Below, one piece after another: positions 1 through 8,042 of a stretch of 64,000 nt of DNA. This stretch comes from Streptomyces sp. NBC_01335. GTDB taxonomy: Bacteria > Actinomycetota > Actinomycetes > Streptomycetales > Streptomycetaceae. The translations under genes and the position numbers were made by a program. The notes under the pieces were generated by a model, which was not told the origin of the DNA, made no database searches, and worked only from the letters and a program-made list of their open reading frames with translations. Each line of letters starts with the position of its first letter. The first letter of the stretch is position 1. The stretch spans positions 1,798,001 through 1,862,000 of the forward strand of contig NZ_CP108370.1 in NCBI RefSeq assembly GCF_035953295.1, written 5' to 3'.

Positions 1-357
1 GTCCCACAGGTCCGGCAGGACCCGTCCGCCGCCGCCCGGTTCCAGCGGCCCGAACACCTCGCGCCAGAGCGCCCCGGTGTCGAACCAGCCCTGGGCGTAC
101 GAGTCGGGGTCCCGTCTGCCGTACTCGTACCGCAGACTCGCCGGGCGCAGGAACCCCTCGGTGGACACGACGAGTACGGCGCGTCCGCGCAGGCGCAGGG
201 ACTGGGCGAGGCGTTCGGCCAGCGGGCCGGTGCCCGCGGCGGGGGCGCCGTCGACGCCGATCCTGAGCCAGGGGCCGCCGCCGTCCGGGCTCAGCCCGTC
301 CGCGTGCGCGGCGAGGGCCTCGGCCAGCCGGTCCCAGGTGATCGCTTCGAATCGCAC
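1..357 (-). CDS. Uridine-kinase-like P-loop protein, N-terminal part (cut by window edge)
   Basis: The readable part starts VRFEAITWDRLAEALA and then has LRIGVDGAPAAGTGPLAERL, where a nucleoside-kinase P-loop normally sits. Next come LRGRAVLVVSTEGFLRPASL and RYEYGRRDPDSYAQGWFDT, the usual layout of the uridine-kinase-like proteins common in Streptomyces. The P-loop is degenerate: AAGTGP replaces a canonical GxxxxGK[ST]. The C-terminus lies beyond position 1. A GTG at 372 is in frame and could be the start instead, adding five residues; 357 was chosen because the family usually starts at xRFEAITW. Catalytic activity on uridine is not shown by this fragment. Confidence 0.62.
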   Translation of the reverse strand, partial: MRFEAITWDRLAEALAAHADGLSPDGGGPWLRIGVDGAPAAGTGPLAERLAQSLRLRGRAVLVVSTEGFLRPASLRYEYGRRDPDSYAQGWFDTGALWREVFGPLEPGGGGRVLPDLWD

Positions 358-385
358 CCGCCCATCATCCACCGGCCCGCGCGCC

Positions 386-419
386 CCCGGACCGGCGGCC
401 GGTCAGCCGCCGGTCCGGG
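386..419 (-). terminator. Stem-loop terminator behind the HxlR gene
   Basis: A perfect 13-bp GC-rich inverted repeat (386-398 with 407-419) has an 8-nt loop. It begins 7 bases past the HxlR stop codon and ends just before the uridine-kinase-like gene. There is no U tract. Confidence 0.7.
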
Positions 420-425
420 CGTCAC

Positions 426-1112
426 CTACCCGCCGCGCAACTCCGTGGCGAGCGGGCTCTCGCCGTACACCTCGATCCGGCCGTCCTTCACCGCCTGGGC
501 GAAGCCGGTCTCCTCCCGGCCCATGGCCAGGCAGAGTTCGGCGTCCAGCACGATGCGGGCGTCGGCGTGGGGGGCCGCGCCGTAGCCGTAGACCTCCTCG
601 CCGGGCGGCACGGGGCCCGTGCGTACGTGGAACTCGCCCTCGTCCAGGTGCACTTCGACCAGGCCGGAGTGGGCCGTCGCCGCCAGGGAGCGGCGCAGCG
701 GGAGGGCGAACCAGTGGGCGCGTACGGCGTCGGTGGGGCGGCGTTCGTCCAGGGCGGGCGCGCCCCACTGGGCGAGGGCGGTGAGGACCGGGAGCAGTTC
801 CCTGCCCCGGTCGGTGAGTTCGTAGACCGAGGCAGCGGCCGGGGGCGGCAGCTTGCGGCGGAGGGCGAGGCCGCTCTGCTCCATGTCCTTGAGGCGGGAG
901 GCGAGGACGTCCGTACTGACGCCCGGCAGATCCGCGTGCAGATCGGTGTAGCGGCGCGGCCCGGCCAGCAGTTCACGGACGATCAGCAGGGTCCACCGGT
1001 CCCCGACGGAGTCCAGGGCTCGGGCGGTGGCGCAGAACTGGTCGTAACTGCGTCGGCGTACGGGGCGCGCTGCTGGCTGCTGCTGACGTGGCATACGACG
1101 CAGTCTAGACAT
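426..1112 (-). CDS. HxlR-family transcriptional regulator with SCP2-like C-terminal domain
   Basis: The N-terminal half is a winged-helix HxlR domain: RSYDQFCATARALDSVGDRW, then LLIVRELLAGPRRYTDL, and VSTDVLASRLKDMEQSGL as the recognition region. At about 228 aa it is longer than minimal HxlR proteins. The extra C-terminal ~100 aa ends in KDGRIEVYGES and resembles the SCP2 sterol-binding-like domain found on some actinobacterial members. The start at 1112 was chosen because GGAAAG lies 9 nt upstream; an ATG at 1094 is also possible. The gene is divergent from the aminotransferase gene, and the gap holds two matching inverted repeats that are good candidates for its own operators. Ligand unknown. 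Confidence 0.85.
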   Translation of the reverse strand: MSRLRRMPRQQQPAARPVRRRSYDQFCATARALDSVGDRWTLLIVRELLAGPRRYTDLHADLPGVSTDVLASRLKDMEQSGLALRRKLPPPAAASVYELTDRGRELLPVLTALAQWGAPALDERRPTDAVRAHWFALPLRRSLAATAHSGLVEVHLDEGEFHVRTGPVPPGEEVYGYGAAPHADARIVLDAELCLAMGREETGFAQAVKDGRIEVYGESPLATELRGG

Positions 1113-1116
1113 GTTG

Positions 1117-1151
1117 TTGGACTTTCCAAGGTCGGGCTTGGTAAAACCAAG
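1117..1151. promoter_or_regulatory. Paired TTGG-N5-CCAA inverted repeats (candidate HxlR operators)
   Basis: The gap between the divergent regulator and aminotransferase genes holds TTGGACTTTCCAA (1117-1129) and CTTGGTAAAACCAAG (1137-1151). Both fit TTGG-N5-CCAA. Their centres (1123 and 1144) are 21 bp apart, two helical turns, so two dimers would sit on the same DNA face. The first lies against the regulator start and overlaps its Shine-Dalgarno; the second is 27 bp before the aminotransferase start. This fits autoregulation plus control of the neighbour. Binding is inferred. Confidence 0.6.
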
Positions 1152-1178
1152 TATCGCAATCGGCAGGGGAGGAACCGC

Positions 1179-2390
1179 ATGGAGTTCCGGCAGTCCAGCA
1201 AGCTCGACGAGGTCTGTTACGAGATCCGCGGCCCGGTCATCGAGCAGGCGAACGCGCTGGAGGAGGCGGGCCACAGCGTGCTCCGCCTCAACACGGGCAA
1301 CCCCGCACTGTTCGGCTTCGAGGCGCCCGAGGAGATCGTCCAGGACATGATCCGGATGCTCCCCCAGGCGCACGGCTACACCGATTCGCGCGGCATCCTC
1401 TCCGCCCGCCGCGCGGTCGCCCAGCGCTACCAGGCGATGGGGCTGCCGGACGTCGACGTGGACGACATCTTCCTGGGCAACGGGGTCTCCGAGCTGATCT
1501 CCATGGCCGTCCAGGCGTTCCTGGAGGACGGCGACGAGGTGCTCGTACCGAGCCCCGACTACCCGCTCTGGACGGCGGTGATCACCCTCGCCGGCGGCAA
1601 GGCCGTCCACTACACCTGCGACGAGCAGTCGGACTGGAACCCGGACCTCGCCGACATGGCCGCGAAGATCACCGACCGCACCAGGGCCGTGGTGATCATC
1701 AACCCCAACAATCCCACCGGCGCGGTCTATTCGAAGGAGACCCTGGAGGGCATCCTCGGCCTGGCCCGCCGGCACGGACTGCTCGTCTACGCCGACGAGA
1801 TCTACGACCAGATCCTCTACGACGACGCCGTGCACCACCCGGTCGCCTCCCTCGCCCCGGACCTGCTCACCCTCACCTTCAGCGGGCTGTCGAAGACGTA
1901 CCGGGTCGCCGGGTTCCGCTCGGGGTGGCTGGTGGTCTCCGGACCGCAGGCGCACGCGCGCGGTTACCTCGAAGGGCTCACCACCCTGGCCTCCATGCGG
2001 CTGTGCGCCAACGCACCTGCGCAGTACGCCATCCAGGCGGCGCTCGGCGGCCGGCAGACCATCCGTGAACTCGTCGCGCCGGGCGGCAGGCTGCACGAAC
2101 AGCGCGACCGCGCCTGGCAGAAGCTGAACGAGATCCCCGGGGTGTCCTGCGTGAAGCCGAAGGGGGCGCTCTACGCGTTTCCCCGGATCGACCCGAAGGT
2201 GCACAACATCGTCGACGACGAGCGTTTCGTGCTCGACCTTCTGCTGCGGGAGAAGATCCAGGTGGTGCAGGGCACCGGCTTCAACTGGCCCCGGCCCGAC
2301 CACTTCCGCATCCTGACGCTGCCGCACGCCGACGATCTCGACGCGGCGATCAGCCGGATCGGGCGCTTCCTGGAGGGATACCGGCAGTGA
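1179..2390 (+). CDS. alaA: PLP-dependent aminotransferase, AlaA-type (alanine/pyruvate)
   Basis: This 403-aa class I fold-type aminotransferase matches E. coli AlaA closely from memory over its whole length: SSKLDEVCYEIRGPVIEQA at the N-terminus, NTGNPALFGFEAPEEI, IINPNNPTGAVYSKE, VYADEIYDQILYDD, and the Schiff-base lysine in FSGLSKTYRVAGFRSGW. It probably exchanges alanine/pyruvate with glutamate/2-oxoglutarate in the cytoplasm. The ATG has a strong GGGGAGG Shine-Dalgarno at 1166-1173. It is divergent from the HxlR gene, so its expression is probably tied to that regulator. An alternative substrate such as valine cannot be excluded. Confidence 0.9.
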   Translation: MEFRQSSKLDEVCYEIRGPVIEQANALEEAGHSVLRLNTGNPALFGFEAPEEIVQDMIRMLPQAHGYTDSRGILSARRAVAQRYQAMGLPDVDVDDIFLGNGVSELISMAVQAFLEDGDEVLVPSPDYPLWTAVITLAGGKAVHYTCDEQSDWNPDLADMAAKITDRTRAVVIINPNNPTGAVYSKETLEGILGLARRHGLLVYADEIYDQILYDDAVHHPVASLAPDLLTLTFSGLSKTYRVAGFRSGWLVVSGPQAHARGYLEGLTTLASMRLCANAPAQYAIQAALGGRQTIRELVAPGGRLHEQRDRAWQKLNEIPGVSCVKPKGALYAFPRIDPKVHNIVDDERFVLDLLLREKIQVVQGTGFNWPRPDHFRILTLPHADDLDAAISRIGRFLEGYRQ

Positions 2391-2484
2391 GCCGGGGCCC
2401 GGCGCGGGCATTTCGCGGGATCGTCGGGGGTTCCTCGCGGGTCCCTCGCGGACTTTTCCTGGGCCGGCTCGGCCTCTTCGCGTC

Positions 2485-3165
2485 TCAGTGGGGGCGGGCC
2501 CTGCGTACCAGCCCCCTGAGCGGGATGTCGGCGAGCCAGAACCAGATGGCCGCGAAGGGGTGCCAGGCGAAGGCGAGCGGGATGGACACGGCGAAGACCA
2601 ACGCCCGCGCCCCGAGGTCGACGGAGACCGACCAGGCGGAGGCAGCCGCCGCACTGTCCGTCGCCTGGCCGTCCGGCACCGGGGCGTCCGTCGCCCGGCC
2701 GTCCGGCACCGGGCCCGCACCAGGCGCCCTCCGGTCACGCCGTCCCGTCCGGAGCACGGCCAGCCCCAGCAGGTTGGTGACGGCGACGGTGGCCGCGTAG
2801 ATCGCGACCGCGAGTGGTTCGGAGGCGTACTCGGAGAGCAGCGAGGTGGGGAAGGGGAGGAAGGCGATGGCGCCGAGCCAGATGAGCGCGAGCCTGAGCG
2901 GGGGCCCCTCGAACCGTGGCACCAGTGCCACGATGCGACGGTGGTCGCGCCAGAAGCCCGCGAGGATGACGAAGCTCAGCGCGTAGGCGCCGAAATCCGG
3001 CAGTACGTCCAGGACGGCGTCCCGGAAGCGGGCGTCGTCCAGGTCTCGGGGCACCCGGATGTCGAGCACCAGCAGGGTCATGGCGATCGCGAAGATCCCG
3101 TCCGAGAGGGCGGTCAGCCGGTCCGTGCCGCTCGCGCCGTCCGTCTGTGCCCGCTCTTCGCTCAC
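2485..3165 (-). CDS. TMEM175-family (DUF1211) membrane protein, probable K+ channel
   Basis: The 226-aa protein begins with the TMEM175 signature DRLTALSDGIFAIAMTLLVL (the [F/L]SDG pore-helix motif). Several hydrophobic helices follow: DFGAYALSFVILAGFW, LALIWLGAIAFLPFPTSLL, LAVAIYAATVAVTNLLGLAV and ALVFAVSIPLAFAW. Bacterial homologues are tetrameric potassium-selective channels. Between the fifth and sixth helices is a short duplicated soluble insert (PVPDGRATDA then PVPDGQATDS). The GTG start has GGGGAAG 8 nt upstream. It converges with the aminotransferase gene, with a 94-bp gap in which no convincing terminator was seen. Confidence 0.8.
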   Translation of the reverse strand: MSEERAQTDGASGTDRLTALSDGIFAIAMTLLVLDIRVPRDLDDARFRDAVLDVLPDFGAYALSFVILAGFWRDHRRIVALVPRFEGPPLRLALIWLGAIAFLPFPTSLLSEYASEPLAVAIYAATVAVTNLLGLAVLRTGRRDRRAPGAGPVPDGRATDAPVPDGQATDSAAAASAWSVSVDLGARALVFAVSIPLAFAWHPFAAIWFWLADIPLRGLVRRARPH

Positions 3166-3276
3166 CGGGCCAGCTTCCCCATGGCCGCACCGGCGCCGCG
3201 CGGATTACTCCGACGGCGGGCGGGCCGGGGCTGCCGTGTTCCGGCCGTCCGCCCCGCGCCGCACCGGCCCCGTCGG

Positions 3277-4656
3277 TCAGCGGCCGAGCAGTGCCAGCAG
3301 GACGCCCACCGGGTCGGTGCCCGGCATGCCGCGGGGCCACCAGTCCTCGCTGCCGGGGTCGGCTTCGTAGCCGTACCAGAGGTTGTCCCGGCCGAAGCGG
3401 AGCTGGAGCGTGCCGCCGGGGTGGCTGAGGTGGTTGCGCCGGGGCTGGAAGCGGGGGAAGTCGGAGGCCGCCAGAGCCGGGCGGGCCCGGTCGAAGGGGC
3501 CGGCCGGCGGGTCCCAGGGGGTCTCCAGCACGGCGAGGCCCTCCGCGCCGCCCTGCCGCCAGGCGGCCACGGCGCGGGCGAGGTCGGTGGTGTTCCGGCC
3601 GGTGGCGTAGGCGAGTTCGCGGTAGAGGGCCCGGCTGGTGGCGGTGAGCCCGGCGGTGGGTCCGGCGGCGGCCAGCCGCACGGCGTCCTGCCAGGCGCTC
3701 AGCCCGGCGATCGGGTCGCGGCCGGTGGTGAGGATCGCGTGGGCGCGGACCGCCGCGTCGGTGGCCAGCTGGTCCAGCGCCAACGGGTCGCGGGAGCCCG
3801 GCAGTTCTGGGTAGGCCGGCGGCCTGCCGGGGAGGGCGGGTACGGGCGGCGGGGGCGGCAGCGGCGGCAGGTAGCGCTCGGCGAACGCCTCCCGGGCGGG
3901 CACGGAGGGGGCTTCGGGGACCTCGGGGCGCTCGCGGGCGGCGTGCTCGGCGTTGCGCCGGGCGAGCTCGTCCAGGAGTTCGCGCTCACCGCGTCCGCGC
4001 AGCAGCAGCAGCACGAAGGGATCGGTGTCCAGCAGACGGGCCGTCTGGTAGCAGAGCGCCGCGACGTGCTTGCAGGGCAGCGCCCGGTCGGGACAGGAGC
4101 AGGTCGGGTCGAGGTCGTCGACGGCCGGCAGCAGCCTGACCCCGGCCCCCTCCGCGGTGTCGACCAGGGCGTGCGGCATGGTTCTGGCCAGCAGCGCGGA
4201 GAAGTGCCCGGGGCGGGCGGCGACCGCGTCCAGCAGGGTGTCCCAGCCGCTCTCGGTGAAGACCCGCAGGCGGATCTCCGCGCGGTACGGCCGGGGCCTG
4301 CTGCCGTGCACGTACGCGACGACCCGGCCGGGGGTGACGGTGATCGCGGCGACGTGGCCCGAGTCCGCGTACGCGCGGCCCCGGGCGAGGCGCCCCTCGT
4401 CCAGCGAGAGCCCCTCCAGCGCGTCCACCCAGGCGCGGCCCCACCAGCTGTCCGCGAAGGGCTCGCCCTCGGCGGACGTACGCGCGGGCACGGCCTCGAA
4501 CGTACGGCGCAGGCCGTCCGGGCCGGGCCGGGCGGCGGGCGCCCGGCTGCCGGCCTGCGCAGCGGGCGTACGGACACCGAGGGAGCGGGCGGCACCGGGA
4601 GCGCGGGCGCCGGGGTTGCGGGCGCCAGGGGTACGGGCGCCCGGGGCGGGGCTCAC
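3277..4656 (-). CDS. SWIM zinc-finger protein, partner of SNF2 ATPase
   Basis: The 459-aa protein has a Pro/Ala/Arg-rich, low-complexity N-terminus (residues 1-45), then ADSWWGRAWVDALEGLSLD and GRAYADSGHVAAITVTPGRV. The SWIM zinc motif CxC...CxH follows at about residues 187-200 (CSCPDRALPCKHVAALC). SWIM domains bind DNA or protein and are typically found with SWI2/SNF2 ATPases. The GTG start overlaps the stop of the upstream SNF2 gene by four bases (GTGA, 4653-4656), so the two are translationally coupled and probably act together on DNA or nucleoprotein. The long C-terminal region (residues 210-459) is not one I can assign. Confidence 0.82.
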   Translation of the reverse strand: MSPAPGARTPGARNPGARAPGAARSLGVRTPAAQAGSRAPAARPGPDGLRRTFEAVPARTSAEGEPFADSWWGRAWVDALEGLSLDEGRLARGRAYADSGHVAAITVTPGRVVAYVHGSRPRPYRAEIRLRVFTESGWDTLLDAVAARPGHFSALLARTMPHALVDTAEGAGVRLLPAVDDLDPTCSCPDRALPCKHVAALCYQTARLLDTDPFVLLLLRGRGERELLDELARRNAEHAARERPEVPEAPSVPAREAFAERYLPPLPPPPPVPALPGRPPAYPELPGSRDPLALDQLATDAAVRAHAILTTGRDPIAGLSAWQDAVRLAAAGPTAGLTATSRALYRELAYATGRNTTDLARAVAAWRQGGAEGLAVLETPWDPPAGPFDRARPALAASDFPRFQPRRNHLSHPGGTLQLRFGRDNLWYGYEADPGSEDWWPRGMPGTDPVGVLLALLGR

Positions 4657-7604
4657 GCGGGCCTCCGGAGCGCGACGAGATCGGCCAGGTCGCGGTCGCT
4701 GAGCTCGGTCAGCGCGCCCTCGCCGCTGTCGCCGAGCACGGCGTCGGCGAGGGCGCGCTTGGACTCCAGCAGCTCGCCGATGCGGTCCTCGACCGTGCCC
4801 TCGGCGATCAGGCGGTGCACCTGCACGGGCTGCGTCTGGCCGATGCGGTACGCGCGGTCGGTGGCCTGCTCCTCGACCGCCGGGTTCCACCAGCGGTCGT
4901 AGTGCACGACGTGGGCGGCGCGGGTGAGGTTGAGGCCGGTGCCGGCCGCCTTCAGGGAGAGCAGGAAGACCGGGACCTCGCCCTGCTGGAAGCGGTCCAC
5001 CATGCGTTCGCGCTCGGCCACCGGGGTACCGCCGTGCAGCAGCTGCGAGGGGACGGCGCGGGCTTCGAGGTGGGCGGAGAGCAGCCGGGCCATCGAGACG
5101 TACTGGGTGAAGATCAGCACGGACCCGTCCTCGGCCAGGATGGTGTCGAGCAGCTCGTCGAGGAGGGCGAGCTTGCCGGAGCGGCCGTCCAGGCGCGGGG
5201 CGGGCTCCTTCAGATACTGGGCCGGGTGGTTGCAGATCTGTTTGAGGGAGCCGAGCAGCTTCATGATCAGACCGCGCCGGGCCATCCCCTCCGATGCCTC
5301 GATCCGCGCCATCGTCTCGCGGACCGCCGCCTCGTAGAGCGTGGCCTGCTCCCGGGTGAGGGAGACGGGATGGTCGGTCTCCGTCTTGGGCGGGAGCTCG
5401 GGGGCGATCCCGGGGTCCGATTTCTTGCGGCGCAGCAGGAAGGGGCGGACCAGCCGGGCGAGGCGCTCGACGGCCTCGTCGTTGCCCAGCCCCGCCGCGG
5501 TGCCGGTGTTCTCGGCGGCCCGCGCGTGCCGGGAGCGGAACGCCTTGAGGGAGCCGAGCAGCCCCGGGGTGGTCCAGTCGAGCAGCGCCCACAGCTCGGA
5601 GAGGTTGTTCTCCACCGGGGTGCCCGTCAGCGCGACGCGGGCGGGCGCGGGGATGGTGCGCAGCGCCTTGGCCGTGGAGGAGTGCGGGTTCTTGACGTGC
5701 TGCGCCTCGTCGGCGACGACCAGGCCCCAGCCGTGTGCGGCGAGCTGCTCCGCGCCGGAGCGCATCGTGCCGTAGGTGGTCAGCACGAATCCGGCCTCCT
5801 CGCCGGGGAGGGTGCGGTCCGTGCCGTGGAAGCGGCGGACGGGCACCCCGGGGGCGAAGCGGTTGATCTCGCGGTGCCAGTTGCCGAGCAGCGAAGCGGG
5901 GCAGACCACCAGGGTGGGCGCCGGGTGGGCCCGGTGGAGGTGGAGTGCGATCACGGTGATCGTCTTGCCGAGGCCCATGTCGTCGGCGAGGCAGCCGCCG
6001 AGGCCGAGCGAGACCATCCGGTCCAGCCAGGTCAGTCCGCGCAGCTGGTAGTCGCGGAGCGTGGCGTGCAGACCGGGCGGCGGCGGGAGGACGGTGTCCT
6101 CGTCGAGGATGCGGGCGCGGAGGGCGGCGAGGGCGCCGGTCGGTACGGCCTCCACCTGCTCGCCGTCGAGCTCGGCACTGCCCGTGAGGGCGACGGCGAG
6201 GGCCTCGACGGGTTCGAGCAGCCCGAGCTCCCGCTTGCGCGCCTTGCGGACGAGGCCGGGGTCGACGACCACCCACTGGTCGCGCAGCCGCACCACCGGC
6301 CGGTGCGATTCGGCGAGGCGGTCCATCTCGGCCGCGGTCAGCGGCTCGCCGCCGAGGGAGAGCTGCCAGTCGAAGGCGAAGAGGCGCTCGGCGTCGAAGA
6401 AGGAGGTGCCGTCGGTGGCCGAGCCCGGGGCGGGGCGGACGACGGCGGACGCGGTGAGCGAGCGGGCGAGTTCGCGCGGCCAGTGGAGGCTGACGCCGAG
6501 GTCCGCGAGGCGCGCCCCGGCCGCGCCGAGCAGCTCGTACAACTCGTCCTCGGTGAGGGCGAGGACGTCGGGGACGGGCTGGTCGAGCAGGCGCTCCAGC
6601 GGTGCCCACGCCCGGGCGGCCCGGCGCAGCGCGAGCACGGTGTCGACCCGGGAGCGCGGCCCGAACGGCTCGCCCGCGGTGCCGTCCCAGAGGGCCGCGG
6701 CGTCGGTGACCCGGGTGGGGTCGGCGAGGCTGTGCACCTGGACGACGGCCGCGGCGGCGTGCCGTACGGCGGGGTCGTCCGGGCCGCCGGACAGCCCCTC
6801 GGGGGCATGGCTGTCCGAGCTGTCGAAGAGCTCGAAGGCGGACAGGTCGAGCCGGAGGGAGAGCTGCACGCCCGCGTCCAGCCCGGCGGCGACCTCCACC
6901 GCCCAGGCGGCGACGCCGGGCAGGTGCTGCGCCTCCCGGGCGGCGAACGGCGCGCCCGAGGCGAAGGCCGCGGCGGGGGTCCGGGGCAGGGTGTCGGCGA
7001 CCGCGTCCAGGAAGGCGCCGACGAGGTACTCGGGGTCGGCGAGGCGCAGCGGGGTCGTGCCGGGCAGCGGGACGGCGTACCCCTCGGGCGGCAGGGCCGC
7101 GGCGACGGCCCGCAGATGGGCCACGTCCGTGGCGTCGCGCGGTCCGGCCCGCCAGGCGTCGTGGTCGTCGGGGGTGAGTCCGGGGAGCATCCGTCCGCGT
7201 GCCACGAGGCTCAGGGCGTGCAGGGCCGCCGCTCCCCAGCAGCGGGTGGCAGGGTGCGCGGAGGGCAGGTGCCGGGCTCCGGCGAGCAGCGTCACGGCGT
7301 CCGCGACCGGCAGCAGCAGGGCGGGCACCTGGCGGCGCCGGACCCCTTGCGTGCCGTGGGCGCGGACGACGGTGATCTCCGCGACGACGGGGCCGTCGCC
7401 GCTGCGGGGTTCCGCGGGGGAGGTCGCCTCCCCGTCCCCGTCACGATCACGATCACGATCCAGGTGGTCCGCCGGGTCCCAGCCGCTGTCCTCCGGGTCC
7501 CAGAACGCGATCCGTCCGTCCCTCGGGAGGGCGGCGGGCAGGAAGACGGCGGCACGCCGCAGCAGGCGGCCCGTCTCCGTGTCGGACAGGTCCCGCACCG
7601 CCAT
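4653..7604 (-). CDS. SNF2-family DEAD/DEAH helicase-like ATPase
   Basis: This 983-aa protein has a ~500-aa N-terminal region with no domain I can name, followed by a complete two-lobed SNF2 motor. Visible motifs are LADDMGLGKTITVIALHL (motif I, about residue 540), VVADEAQHVKNPHS (motif II, DEAQ), LTGTPVENNLSELW (motif III), LIFTQYVSMARLL, and LLSLKAAGTGLNLTRA with DRAYRIGQTQPVQVHRL (motifs V/VI). SNF2 proteins are DNA translocases that remodel protein-DNA complexes; bacterial roles are mostly unknown. The ATG at 7604 has GAGGGGG about 10 nt upstream; a GTG nine bases earlier is possible. It is the first gene of a two-gene operon with the SWIM protein. Confidence 0.88.
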   Translation of the reverse strand: MAVRDLSDTETGRLLRRAAVFLPAALPRDGRIAFWDPEDSGWDPADHLDRDRDRDGDGEATSPAEPRSGDGPVVAEITVVRAHGTQGVRRRQVPALLLPVADAVTLLAGARHLPSAHPATRCWGAAALHALSLVARGRMLPGLTPDDHDAWRAGPRDATDVAHLRAVAAALPPEGYAVPLPGTTPLRLADPEYLVGAFLDAVADTLPRTPAAAFASGAPFAAREAQHLPGVAAWAVEVAAGLDAGVQLSLRLDLSAFELFDSSDSHAPEGLSGGPDDPAVRHAAAAVVQVHSLADPTRVTDAAALWDGTAGEPFGPRSRVDTVLALRRAARAWAPLERLLDQPVPDVLALTEDELYELLGAAGARLADLGVSLHWPRELARSLTASAVVRPAPGSATDGTSFFDAERLFAFDWQLSLGGEPLTAAEMDRLAESHRPVVRLRDQWVVVDPGLVRKARKRELGLLEPVEALAVALTGSAELDGEQVEAVPTGALAALRARILDEDTVLPPPPGLHATLRDYQLRGLTWLDRMVSLGLGGCLADDMGLGKTITVIALHLHRAHPAPTLVVCPASLLGNWHREINRFAPGVPVRRFHGTDRTLPGEEAGFVLTTYGTMRSGAEQLAAHGWGLVVADEAQHVKNPHSSTAKALRTIPAPARVALTGTPVENNLSELWALLDWTTPGLLGSLKAFRSRHARAAENTGTAAGLGNDEAVERLARLVRPFLLRRKKSDPGIAPELPPKTETDHPVSLTREQATLYEAAVRETMARIEASEGMARRGLIMKLLGSLKQICNHPAQYLKEPAPRLDGRSGKLALLDELLDTILAEDGSVLIFTQYVSMARLLSAHLEARAVPSQLLHGGTPVAERERMVDRFQQGEVPVFLLSLKAAGTGLNLTRAAHVVHYDRWWNPAVEEQATDRAYRIGQTQPVQVHRLIAEGTVEDRIGELLESKRALADAVLGDSGEGALTELSDRDLADLVALRRPA

Positions 7605-8042
7605 ACCGGCCACCCCCTCGCGCTCTCGTCCGGGCGCGTCCGCGCCTCGTCCCGATGTCACCGCCGGTGTCGTTCCCGGCTCCGACGAGTCTAGGCGGGC
7701 GGTCTGACAGAGCCGGCCACGCACGGAATCGGGGCAGGTCAGCGGGGTACGAGGGCGCGAGGTCGGGTCGGCGTCCACGCGCCAGGTCGGGTCGGCGTCC
7801 ACGCGCGGACGCGGGCCGGCCGGCCCCACCCCGGCCGTGCGCAGGCCGAGGCCGCCCGGACCTCAGTTCCGGGCGGCCTCGGTTCAGGCGGCCGGACCAC
7901 CGGACGGCCCCAGCGCCGGGCGCTCTCTCACACCGGGCGGCCCCAGCGCCGGGCGGTGTCGCTGCGATCGGCCGGTCTCGGCGCCGGCCGGCTGAGACCG
8001 ACCGGTCTCCGAAGCCGGCCGGTCTCTCACCCCGGCCGGGTC
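7605..8042. other. 438-bp gene-free stretch with short repeats
   Basis: No credible gene is seen. The stretch holds a tandem pair of GGTCGGGTCGGCGTCCACGCG (starting near 7761 and 7785), two copies of GGCCCCAGCGCCGGGCG (near 7906 and 7940), and several GCCGGCCGGTCTC-like blocks between 7968 and 8030. A long perfect stem-loop at 7846-7882 is listed separately. Confidence 0.6.
7846..7882 (-). terminator. 15-bp stem-loop, probable terminator behind the slipin gene
   Basis: Positions 7846-7860 pair perfectly with 7868-7882 around a 7-nt loop (CCTCAGT). It lies about 160 bp past the slipin stop, with no gene between, and could act in either direction. Confidence 0.65.

Noticed and set aside
426..2738. 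A 770-codon open frame on the minus strand covering alaA
   Set aside because: Only its 5'-distal part encodes the HxlR regulator; the rest is antisense to alaA, with the low-complexity composition typical of GC-rich shadow frames.
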